Shown in pieces: positions 11,957 through 24,100 of a stretch of 64,000 nucleotides of DNA. The notes beneath the pieces were generated by a model that ran no database searches, was not told the origin of the DNA, and saw only the letters and a program-made list of their open reading frames with translations. A program made the position numbers and the translations under genes. Positions within the stretch are counted from its first letter, which is position 1. Each line of letters opens with the position of its first letter. The stretch lies in contig NW_004450585.1 of the NCBI RefSeq assembly GCF_000321225.1, positions 114,614-178,613 on the forward strand, given 5' to 3'. The DNA is from Odobenus rosmarus divergens (taxonomy: Eukaryota > Chordata > Mammalia > Carnivora > Odobenidae).

Positions 11957-12164
11957 CTTTAACCACTGGAAGTTCATGAACAATGAATTCACTGCCCTCA
12001 TCCTGTTGGAACACCTCTGCTGAACTTTTGAACAAATCCTGCAATAAAGAGTTTGCTTATCAAACCCTCAGCATTGTAGATACAATCATCCTCCCTTCTA
12101 TGATTGGGATTATCTGTTCAATGGGGCTGGTTGGCAACATCCTCATCGTATTCACTATAATAAG
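11957..12164 (+). CDS. MCHR2: MCHR2 first coding exon (N-terminus and TM1)
   Basis: The coding part starts at ATG 11983, with A at -3, and encodes residues 1-60 plus two bases of R61. It covers the extracellular N-terminus with sequons N10-T-S and N17-K-S, and TM1 with the G51-N52 pair. The donor is AG|GTAAGA at 12165. A good acceptor (pyrimidine tract ending in cacag at 11952-11956) lies 26 bases before the ATG, so I infer that transcription begins in a separate noncoding exon further upstream and that this exon starts at 11957. A second ATG at 11976 is out of frame and ends at 12023 (see findings). ATG 11983 is chosen because the N-terminal residues match the known receptor and the total length becomes 340. 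Confidence 0.95.
11976..12023 (+). promoter_or_regulatory. Overlapping out-of-frame upstream ORF at the MCHR2 start
   Basis: An ATG at 11976 sits 7 bases before the receptor ATG in another frame and reads 15 codons to TGA at 12021-12023, so it overlaps the receptor start. It has T at -3 (weak context), whereas ATG 11983 has A at -3. If the mRNA includes this leader, it could lower receptor translation and require leaky scanning. Confidence 0.5.
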
Positions 12165-15100
12165 GTAAGAGCTTCTACTGTTTTCCATAATTTAGGCACA
12201 TTCTATACTCACTAAATGAATCCTTTTCCCTCTATAGGATTGTTCTTAATGAAATTGGTTTTGGAAATGTTTGGTTAAGATCATTAAAGAAGATTCTACA
12301 GATATTTGCATCATGTATTAAGTAACATCTGAGTTGCAAAACTCAAAATGAAAAGACCTAAGCCAATGCTTACTGCTGGGTTAATGAATTTTTAGAGCAG
12401 TGATTTTCAATCTTAGCCCCATATAGGATCACCTGGGGAGCTTTCAAAAATTCTAATACATAGTTTCATCCTAGACTAATTAATTCAGAATCTCTAGAGC
12501 TGGATCCCAGGCATGGAGTAAAACTGCAACGCAACCATTTTATTTTCAACTTTCAACAATAAGAGTTATCCTGTGTACAGCCCAGAGATGTTTGTACAGC
12601 CAATAAAGACGAAGTTTCTATATTTATTTAAAAAACAATAACAACAACAACCTGTCCTCCTCAGGCTGTGAAAGAGACTATTTTGTACTAATTGGGGCAA
12701 GAGAGAGAGAGACTCCACCTGATTGCCCAAAGATTCAGGCCATCACAGAGTGTGGGCTGTTCCCCTCGGTGTAGACCAGCCCCATATAGGTCAAACTGAG
12801 AGACATCAGCTCCCAACACCTCCTGCCTTTGCTTCACATCTCCCACTTCATTCAGGTAATTTCCTCCTTCCTCTCAACCCCAGGGCATAGAGCTCAACCT
12901 GGAAAATAAGAATAGATTTACTTGTTTCCCATGGTTCAGAGTTACTGTACAGAGTCAGTGTGCCCCATCACTGCTTGATATCTTTGCTATCCTGATTATT
13001 TTCACATTTAAGTTTCACTTGTTTTAATCAACATAGATGTTAAATGTTATTGCCCTAGTCTCTATTCATGCTTATAACCATCATTAAAGAAAATTTCATC
13101 CATGCTTCTCTATAAGAAAACACATTCAAAAGTACTTCCTAGTAGGTGTTTTCAGCATTATATTAACACATAACTACAACAATCTTTTGTGTAGCATATT
13201 ATACTTACAAAGCACAGTTGCAATCTCATTTAATCCTCAGAAGAGCAGTACTATTATTATACCCATTTAGGGAACGAGGCCTAGGAGAGAAAGAAACTTG
13301 TCCATCATCACACAGCCAGACTGTCCTGGCATTGAACTCAGATCCCATGATTGCAAATACCAGACTATTTTCTCCACACTGATAAAAACAAACAAATCAA
13401 GGCACCTGGGTGGCTCAGTTGGTTAAGTATCTGTCTTCCACTCGGGTCATGATCCCAGGGTCCTGGGACAGAGTCCCACATCGGGCTCCTTGCTCAGCAA
13501 GGAGCCTGCTTCTCCCTCTGCCTCTGCTCCTCCCTGTTCTCTTTCTTAAGTAAATAAATTAAATAAATAAATAATTTTTTTAAAAAAATCATCAAAACTA
13601 GAAAGATGGTTGGATTTACCATGTGTATAAAAGAATCCTCACAGAACCAATTAAGAGTAAGAGCAGCCTTCAGGATGGTGATGGAAAAAAAAAAAGGGAA
13701 AAAAAAAAAAAAAGGATGGTGATGGAGATGACACTCACCATCCCTGAGAAAGCTCATAACTGGTCACTTTCTCCAGGGGGCTTCTCACCAGCAAGCCCAC
13801 TTTCAAATTTTTATTGTCATTATCTCTGCCATTAAATGTAGCATTATGAATGGTATTTTTACACCATCCATAATTGAAAATTTATTTAGTATATTAGAAT
13901 TTTACTCTCAATGAATTCAGGCATTTTTTTATTGTGTCCTGTAAAGCCATTTGTGAATATCAAACATTTTATTTTTTTAATTTAAATTTTAGGTAGTTAA
14001 CATACGGTGCAATATTGGTTTCTGGAATATCAAGCATTTTACATTAATTTTTTTAAGTGCTAGAAGTAGTTCAATGCAATACGTATTACTAATGCCTATT
14101 GCAAACCCAGCACCAAGGGTTATGAAAATACCAAAGAAATGTGGCAGCATCTGATTCCAAGAAGTTCATAGACTAGTGGAAAAGATAAGATTTAAACATA
14201 TAAATTTGAAAAACAATACAAGACATTATAAACAATCAAGTGGAAAAAAAAAAAAAGGATGGTTCAAATAATGAGTTCCAGGAAGGGTAATAAAAGTAAT
14301 CAGATATTCTCAGGAAGCCTCAAGGAGGGAATAGTGCCAAGTAGAAAGTTAATAGTCAGAAACATGAGAATGTTTCTAGCTCGCTCCTGTTTGCCGGTTG
14401 CTCCTGTCCACTTCTCCTTCCATCTTCCCCTCATACTCCTTAGTATTTTTACTGTCCTCTCTTAGAGATATATGTAGCATGCCTCACACCCATAGAGCCT
14501 TGGCCCCACTGAGGAGAAATCAAGTTCTTAAAGTGTGTTGGCCCTGCAGAAATGGTTGCATTTTTTACAGGCAACTTTTATATGCAAAGACTCTTCAATG
14601 TTAGATTTCAGACCATGTGACAAGCTGTTGAAGAGGTATTTGGGGCCAGAGAAAATTTTGGTTCCCCTTAAATTACACCAATAAATAATGGCCTGATCCT
14701 ATCTACTCATCTGGAGACAAAGTTGGAAAAAAAGAAGAAATGTGGAAACTGGAACCAGATTCTCAACATAAAGCAAATAATCATTTAACTGGAAAAAAGA
14801 AAACCTGAGCCATCATACTGACTAATTTATTTGCAATGATTGTGAAAAACCTGTCTTTTCTTTGTATCATTACCACTTTATAGCTAATACGTGAGAAGAT
14901 ATATGTTAGTGGAGCATTTAAGATGAATCTTTTAGTCTCTCAAAAAACATTTGGGAGCAACTTAATTTTAATTTTTATTACTAGGACTTTAATATTTTTC
15001 TTTGCAAATTGCTCTCCAAAAATGTATTAGTCTTTCAAAAGTCATGTGAAAGCAAATTAATTTAATTTTTTTTTGGCTTGGAATTAATCTAACCTTTTTT

Positions 15101-18100
15101 TTTTAGTTGCTCTCCAAAAATTTTAAGGCAATTTGTATTAATATTTTCATCATGCCTTGCCATGACCTTTTATTTGTTACCTTCTTACCAGATGGGTGGC
15201 TTAATTAAAATACTAAGACTACACTAAAAATAAGGAGAAATAGATACATTTAAAGATTTAGGGACTTTCCCATTTATGATGAATATTTGTCTCAGAAGAG
15301 GAAGAATAGAACCAAAAGTGAGTAAGATCATTAGCAATGCTGGGAAGCAAGCAATGAACTAACTCCTGACTTTGCAAAGGAAGACTAGAAACGTGTATGA
15401 AAAAAATAGGTTTAAGGAAGATGGAGTTTCCAGAATAAGAGGTTCTGTGTGGCTATTTTTAAAAGTAAGAAGTAATTTGTGCATTAGGAAGGTGACTATA
15501 AAGTAGTGAGGCCAGATGATTACTAGTCTGTCACGCATTAAATTCACAGCTAGTCAAAAGGAAGCCAGATTAGAAAATGTAGGAGGGAAATTGGGCCAAT
15601 TATAACATAATCATTTCTCCCTTTTATTCTTCAGAGAGAGATTAGTGAACTCCATTACACAATTAGTTCCACAGTCACAGTGGGCCCTGGGAAGCTACTC
15701 CCACAAAGGGGAGGATGTCCTTCTCCATCAGCCCCTCACCCCCACCTCCTGAACACATCTTTCACCTGACAGACAGCTTCATGTGGGCAAAAACTCTTAA
15801 GGGATGGCCTTCTTCCTGATAAATAAAAAGTCCTCGTTCTGTCATTCCCTGACCTCAACTGCCTGTCAACAAGTTCACACTAAATCATGAATTACTGAAA
15901 CACCTTACTTTAAACCCTCCCAATGGTATCTACATTTTATACAGAGATTACAAGAGGGTCAGTGCATTAACCTGAAGGAACACTAACGATCTAATGGTGG
16001 AAGACCAGTTGCTAAGACAGATGGGGAGGGGAAACACTTAGAACAAGGCCTCTTCCTTTCTCCCACCCCATTTAAATCATAACTACTGGCTCCCTCTGAC
16101 CCAGCCCTCAGCCATTCTCAGAGTGTCAGCCATATGTAAGCTCTTGCTGGGGTTGAGCTTGCTGCACACCATACTCTTGCTGCACACATACACTATGTTT
16201 TAGATACTGCAGAACCTTTCAGCTACATCTATTCCCCTGAACTGGAAAGTTGTTGAGAGAGCCTCCTTGCGATGATCCAGGGCACCAAGACAACTCTGGA
16301 ATCTAAATGGGTTGAATGACTTGCCCAAGGACACGAGGGTGTAGAAATGAAAATGGAATTCCCAGTCAGGTTCTCTTTCAACTGTATTATACTATGTATC
16401 TAGAGAAAGGTTGGCAAATATGTCACTTGACCCTAAACTCTCCCATCCATGCCAATCATCTCTAATCTGTGTGCAGGTTTGTCCTGTAACTAGTGCCTGT
16501 GTGTGTGAAGACTCAGAATTCTTCTTAGCACAGTGCTCCACAAAATCACTACTAATCCACTGGGGTTGGCTCACAATAGGAATTTAATTCAACTGGAGTT
16601 AAATGCCTAACAGGGGCTGGTAAGACAACCCAGAGATACACAAAAGCAGGAAGCTACCACTGTGTTCTACTACCATCTCCCACCCCACACCACCACCCTT
16701 CTCCTGGCCCTGAGCTGGATGGAGAAAAGGAGGCAGGTGGTTTTACAGACCTCAGGAGTCTGGGCTGCCTGGTGGGACCTATAGCCATAATGGGATCTGG
16801 GACCATGGAATAGGGGCTACAGGATGAAGGTGGAGCCATGGATGGAATGCAGCCACTGCCCAGAGATGCCAACAGCAGAAGGAACAAGGAAATGTGCTGA
16901 TCTCTCCTCTCCTCCATCTTCCAGTTTCCCCTCCAAAAGTGCTTCCCATTGGCCAAAACCAACCAAAAGCCAGTTGACAAAAATACCTAGGAACACAGCT
17001 GGAGAAGGGTGGGAAATGGATTTGAGAGCAAGCTGATCAGCAAAGCAACCTCCTGCATGTGTGGTGTTATATGTTTTAGCAGTTTTCTTTAATCCATAGC
17101 ATATATTGTTATTTCCAACTACAACATGTAAACACATTTTTAATAGAAAAATTTTAAAGTCAAATCAGTCCTACTACTATTACCTAATAGGTAATCATTG
17201 TAATAAATTGATACATGATTCCAGCATATTTTTAAACACATGTTGAAATAAATTATTTAAATGTTACATAAATTTATGCTACAGACATAATTGGGACTTT
17301 TTTACTTCGTCAGTATGTTTCCCTTTGATTAAATATTCTTGCAAACTATGATTTGTAACAACTATATAATTTATTGTAGGATAATGTGGAATACCATAAT
17401 TTATTTTATCATTCTTCAAATTAGTGAGCATTACATATGGCTATGTTAACCATATGGAAAACATGTTAGCTAAAATGATCACTAGTCTACATTTTTTATT
17501 TTAAATGTTTGAGTCATGAGAGAGAGAAATCTAATGAAGTCTGTCAACAGAAAATCTGGAGATAAATTAGATCTAAAAAAAAGAATGTAAGTTGTATAGG
17601 TAGAGACTTTACAATTTCTCTTTATTTTTGTTTTAATTTCTATGTTGTCCCTTTTAGTAAAGAAAGCAATAATAAACATAATGTATTATTTTTATTGCCC
17701 TATTATCTTACGCCCAGATCATCGTTTGCTTCAGAATTCTCTTTTTCTATACAGAATATCATCTAGAAACACTTAATTTAATTCTTTTTAATTGCCAGTT
17801 AATAGCCTGTACTGTCCTCAACAATAGAATTACCATAATTCATTATCAGTAAATGATGGGTGCCTGTCTAGAGAAGAGCAAGGGCCGTGAATCTAAATGC
17901 TGCAATTAGACCCTAAGCAACCACTTATGGTTTATATCCCAATTCAAATGGAAATAACATCTGTTTAGAGGCTAAGATTTATGGGGGTTTTTGTGGTGTT
18001 TTTGCTTTGTTTTCTGTTTTTTCAATGTGGAACTCTTTCTACCTGACCTCTAGGGTCTATTCTCCTCCACCCCTCCCCTGCCAAAGGCCTGGAGAAGACA

Positions 18101-21100
18101 GAGGATGAGAGACCAAGGACAGTCAGTTGGCTGCTCTTTTGGTTGACAAGATCTTTTCTTCAAATCTCTTCTCATTTTGGGTCTTTCTGATATGAGTCAC
18201 CACCTGCTGGGGACAAGGAACCAACATTCTTTATAGTGGCATCAACAAGGCCCAGAGTGCGGTTGCTGAGTTAGGTAATCAATGGCAGCAACTTCCCACA
18301 CAACATGTACTTGCCAGGGCCTGGGTAAAATATCCTCGCCGACTAGTCTCACAGAAGGATTCTCTGGCTTAGAAATAAAGGTCACAGGCTGTAGAATTTT
18401 CAGCCAATGAATAATAAAGTCACACATTAGCCTCCAATCCACAGAGCAAAGCCCTGAGCTAGCAGTTGTGGCATATTTTAGGGCTAATTTTTATGTGCTC
18501 CTTAAAGTCTTATTTGTCCTCAGTTCAGATGCCACTTCTGCCAAGATCTCTGCTTTGACTGTCCCCCGGGGAAGGGGCAGAGGCCCCTTTTGTGTACTCC
18601 TTGTGCTTGCTCTAGCTTTCTCTCATCACGCTGCAGTGCTCATTTATTTAAACATATCTAGACTACAAGCTCCTCGATGTTACAATTTATAGATTACTTA
18701 GCTTTGCAGCCTCAGAACACAATATAATGCTTGACATATAATTGATGTTCAATAAAATATTTGTTGAATTTATGAATATCATCTCCCAGATAAAGATGTT
18801 ACCTGTTTATTATTGAATGTTCCAACTCCTTGAACATAGGGACCACCTGAATTTTAAATTTAAATTTCTGCTCCTAGAAAAATTCTTTTGCCTACAGAGT
18901 GTCATATCTAGATAGCATTGAATTCACTCTCCCCAGCAGGAGCCACGAGATCATTCTCTGAGCCCTCTACCAGTTTACTCTTCAGATTTCATCTCCACGC
19001 TATCCGGATTTCAGGGTCTTAATTTATAGTCTTCGCTATTGGGTAAGATTTTGTTGGAATATTTCTAAGTAAAGGTTGAAATTTCTTTAACAATGACCTA
19101 TCAGGATTGACTTCCACTTGAGTGGAGAAAAAACATGCATTATACAATGGAAGCTATTTGTTTTCCCTGTTCAGCTGTTTTTGGTGCTAGGCATAAGCAA
19201 GGACTAAGCCTTTAGCTTGAGTGAGCTTAGAGTTGGTATAATTTGTTACTATGTAGAAATTACCCTCAAAACTTAGTGGCTTAAAACAATAAACATTTAT
19301 TATCTCACACCATTTCAAGGGGCGAGAATCCGGGAAGAGCTTAGCTGGGTGGTTCTGGCTCGGAGTCTCTCACCGAGTTGCAGTTAAACTGTCCTCCAAG
19401 GCAACAGTCATCTCGGCAGGAGCGGGGCATCTACTTCCAAAGTAGCTCATTCACACACCTGGAAGACTGGTGCTGGCTGTTGGCAGGGGGCCTCATCTCC
19501 TCTCCATGTGGACCTCTCCACAGAGTTGCTTAAGTATCCTCCCAAGATGGCAGCTGGCTACCCCAGAGAAAGTGATCCAAGAGAGGAGCAGGGAGGAACC
19601 CTGTAATGCCTTTATGTTCTTATGTCATGCATTGTCATTTCCACCATATTCCATTTGTGAAAAGTGGGTTACTAAGCTCAACCACCCTCAGAGGGAGGGA
19701 ACTAGATTCCATCTTTTGAAAGCTGTATTGGAGAATTTGTGGCCATATTTTTAAGCCCCCACAGTTAGTTATCAGATATATAGTCCAGAATGTTTAAATA
19801 TGCACAAGACTAGGCATTCGTATGTGCATTTGTGTAGGTTTTCCTTTAACTTCTTTTAAAATTCATTTTGATAATTAACAATTTGTAACAGGTGGCATAA
19901 ATTGAAGAAGCTGCACACTTTCAATATCAATCCTCAGTTTCCATGCTTTTCTTTCAGGTCCAGGAAAAAAACTGTTCCTGACATTTATATCTGCAACCTG
20001 GCTGTGGCTGATCTGGTTCACATCATTGGAATGCCTTTTCTTATTCATCAGTGGGCCCGGGGAGGAGAATGGGTGTTTGGGGGGCCCCTCTGCACCATTA
20101 TCACGTCCCTGGATACCTGCAACCAGCTTGCCTGTAGTGCCATCATGACTGTGATGAGTGTGGACAGGTAAGTGAAGAAACTTTGAAATAGCTTAACATA
20201 ATTCAGAAGCGCCTGTGCTTCCCCACTGTCATCCCAATTTAAGCAACATCGGTGCTAGTTTGTAACAGCCACGTTCCTCTTCCTTCGCTTGTTTCATTGT
20301 AGGACTCAAAAATCTTTTTTCCAACTTTCATAGAAATATATATTCTTAATGGAAAACTTAAAACACTAAAATCTCCTTTTTGCAAATCATTCTTTTTAAC
20401 TTCAGTTTTATTTATAATTCACTGCAAGATAAAAATATCTTGAAATCATGAAATGTTGCAAACCAGAATGAGCGCATCATTCTTGCAATAAGGAAGCTGA
20501 GCCCCTCACACAAGAAGTGAGGGGCTTTTCTGAAGGGGCATGGTGAGTCATTGGCAGAGCTGAGAACTGAAGTAGGTCTCCTCACTCTGTCCAGGGCTAT
20601 TTCTGGTATGTTCAATGTCTCACTGGTATGTTCAATGTCTCACAGACTCCTGTTATCACCTAGCAGCTTGAAGGAATCTGGGGAATAGATTTGGGCTCCT
20701 GAATAGTTATGAAGAGATGTTCCAGTACCAGGAAGACCGTATTTACATCTTTTACACCCCTTGTTATGACTGGTTAATGCAAATGCTGCCATTCTACATC
20801 ATTAGAAGTGCTTTCGACTGTGACCTGGAATGTGCCACAACCATATTCACCAACAATGTAAACTGTTATTAGAGGAGATGATAGTGATGGTGGGTACTTG
20901 TGGAGCGAGTGAGTGGTGGAGCCCAGTTCAGACCCAGGCTGTCTCTAGAGAGGGCAGGTTGCTCATAACTACCTCCTTATCTGGCCTCTGTAGGAGAAGC
21001 AGGCAAGCTAGGATGTCCCTGCATCATCCAGATGCTAGGACCTCCAGACTAGGTCTTAGCAGCATTCCCCAAATAGAAACAAGCCCTAAAGACACAGTAA

Positions 21101-24100
21101 TAGGCATAACAGGAATTGTCTCAGAGAACAACCCACTTAAAATCTCCATCCATCTTCCCAACCCTACCCCAAGTTAGCACACTTGACTTCCCCCTTGCTC
21201 TGATCTACTTTATCTTTCTCCCTTGCTGCCAATATATCACATAGTTTAATTTACTTTGTGTGTGGCTGTATGTGTGTACTGTTTATTGTTCAGCTTCCCC
21301 TGCCCCTCAAATGTAAATTCCACAAAGGCAGGGTGTTTGATCACTAATATATCCCAAGTATCTGCGTGACACTGCCTGGCACAGGGGAGCTCAGAAAATA
21401 TTGATGAATGAATGACTGTCAGTCTTGAGGACTATGTTAAATTTCCCTGGGTCCATCCGGGACTCCTTCCTGAGCTCTGCCTCTTTTAGCCTTCCACATG
21501 TGCCTTTGGGGTGGGGACTGATGAGCAGTTTTTCAAATGAATAAACAAAGGAATAAGGAGGTTCAAAGAAATCATTTGCGGAATCATTATTATTCAGACA
21601 TGAATAATGATGGTGATGTTTAATGCATTTTTTATAACATGTTGCCTTCCTGTAAAAGAATTCTCGAAATATAGAGTGTGCTTCTCAATTTATAATTAAC
21701 ACCACATTTTAAAATCAATGTACTATGTAGGCCTGGTTAATTCAGCTGAAGCCAGCTAATGCTGACACAGGGCAGCCCCACTAAAGTACAGGTCCTAACC
21801 AATCGTAATCCCATTCTCAGAGATAAGAAAAGCTTCTTCATACCTTGTACCCTGAAGGCAGGAGAGTATTGGCTTTTCCTTTAAAGAAGGGAAATCATTT
21901 CTATCAAGCTGAACTTTTTCCTCTTCAGCATTTCTTGACGTTCCAACTGTACTAAATGCATAAAACTTCAACAATATCTGCAATTTTGTAAAAAGAAATG
22001 GCGTTTTCTTTGCAAGTCCATAAACATGATATTAGTCATGTCAGTGCTATCAGTAAGCCTTATTACTTATACATTAAGTCTTTTAATTGCCAATTCAATA
22101 GAGCATAAATTTTAAGTGTTTCTGATAATTTTCATCCTTCTTTCTCTGATTAGTAATAACTACAAGTATGTGAAATATTTCAGTAGTGGGTGCCTACCTC
22201 CAAATCAACACCAAAAAGTTATGTAAACATCCAAAATATTAAAAACATATACCTCCAGATGAAAGCTGCCTAGACTACTTTTGTAAATAAATTCTCTAGA
22301 ACATCAAAAGTCAGTAAGTAGAAGCCAAATTCCCTATTCATTCATTCATTCATTCAACAAATATTTGAGTATGACCATAGGCCAGGAACTATGCTGGAGA
22401 CAGGAGATAAAAGAACATTAAACTAATAGTCAAGGTTCCTGCCTTTGTGGGGTTTTCACTCCTGAGATGTAGACAGACATTAAGTGAAAAGTCACACAGG
22501 TGAATGTGTATTTCCACACAATGATACATATTAGGAAGGAAAAGAGAGTTCCCCTACGATCTGCATGTGTAGTCATGAGCCCGTTGTATAGAGTGAGTGG
22601 TCAGGGGAAGCTTCCCTGAGACACAGACTGTTAAATAGAAATTCAAAGGAAGAGCAAGAGGAATTAGAGGGAGATTCTGCCAGGCAAGTAGGACAGCATG
22701 CACCTGGCCCCAAAAGGGAAAAGAGCTTGAAGGAAGGCCAGAGAAAGACGGACACAAGCTACAGCCTAAGTGACAGGCAGGGCCAGGTGGAGAAAGACTT
22801 TGCAAGCAATGGTAAGAATTTTGAATTTTATCTGAAAGGCGATGGAAAACCAGTGAGGGGTTTTCAGCTGGCGGAAAGAGGATGTTGGGGTGAGGATATA
22901 ATCAGAGAAGATTTGCTAATCTGTTGATGCCATGACTCCATCATCCTTTAATCCCAGACAGAATGATGGCTGGGCTGCTGTACAATCACTACCCCATCCC
23001 CTTCCCCAGCAGGGGCAGGAGGGGTGGGGAGGGGTCCTTCTCTCCTTAGCCACAGGTGATGAAGGTGCAGTATGCAGGAGGAGGAGCAGCTGGGGTACCC
23101 TGGGCCACAAGAATCTCCCTCCATGCCAAAGGGTCCCTTAACTAAGTTTTCCCTTAAAAAGTCCTGCCTCTTATGCAAAATTGAAAGAACAGGGGATAGG
23201 AAATTTTTTATTTTTATAAATCTTCCTTAAGTAGCTCTACAAAAATTAAATGACCATCAAAACATATTTTACATTAATTTAATGTCTACAAACGCTGCCT
23301 TCCAACACCCGCACCTCCAGCAAAAGTGTGCTTTCACAAACACTCTTCCTTCTGGGTCTAGGCTCTTTGGCTTTCAGTTGGCTCTGAAAAATTCTTCTTG
23401 GATTTTCTAGAGAACCAAATATACTTGATATGTCAGGACTTCAAGTTTAATTAATGATTATCCTTTTTTTCTGAATCAGAAATAGAAAAAAAGAGAAGAA
23501 AACCCCTTTCCCTATGAAATTAGCCCATTTCCCCTCTCTGGCCTCCAGCCTGAGTTCCCTGAGGAATTTGCATTGTCTGTACTAGTCACGTTTGTGTATC
23601 CTCACTGTGATTTCTGTGAACTGAACCTCCAGGAGCCTTGGGCCCCCACTGGAAAGCCATCTGGGCAAAATGTCTGTCCCGGCGGGCCAGAGCCTCATCC
23701 TGCCGGCAGGCTCTCCTACCAGCCAGAGCACTTGCCTCCTTCCTGCCTCCATGGCAGTAAATCCTACTGGAAAGAGAGCCTCTCCCTCCTGGAGGAAACC
23801 CCGACTCAGAGACCAAGTTTTCCAGAGCCTAGCCTATATAGGAAGCACCTTTGTAAAGAGAGAGTTTGCACAGGGCTGAATTTCACCATTATCAGTGTGT
23901 TCGTGGAAATGACAGTTATTTCAGTGAGTGGTTTATTCAGACTTGCAGGGTCAAGAGTTGTTTTCTCTGCGGGTACCAGCCAGCTCTTTAAAAATATAAC
24001 TTTCTTTTACCCTGATGGAGGTGTGCTTCAGGGAGGATAATAATACTAATAATTTACTCTTGTCATGAACCTTTCATCCTTGGAGCTCAGTGCTTTTATT

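Larger units (their letters stand above)
12165..19957 (+). other. MCHR2 intron 1 (7793 bp)
   Basis: GT-AG, phase 2. It holds a MER5-type fragment (12397-12525), an antisense MIR (about 13186-13380), a SINE (13400-13585), a poly(A)-only insertion scar (13672-13726), a 53-nt L1 tail insertion (13972-14024), L2 remnants, and an unclassified old repeat (about 19235-19755). In about 14.3-18.4 kb I see only AT-rich single-copy-looking sequence and a weak antisense MIR near 16200-16395. Reading frames there are short and unlike known proteins. Confidence 0.9.

Noticed and set aside
16654..17137. Overlapping 106- and 108-codon minus-strand frames in intron 1
   Set aside because: They overlap in different frames, have no recognisable domain and no ATG context of note.
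23573..24040. 155-codon open frame directly upstream of MCHR2 exon 3
   Set aside because: It starts with TTG, has biased low-information composition, no similarity I recognise, and lies inside intron 2 of a well-defined gene.
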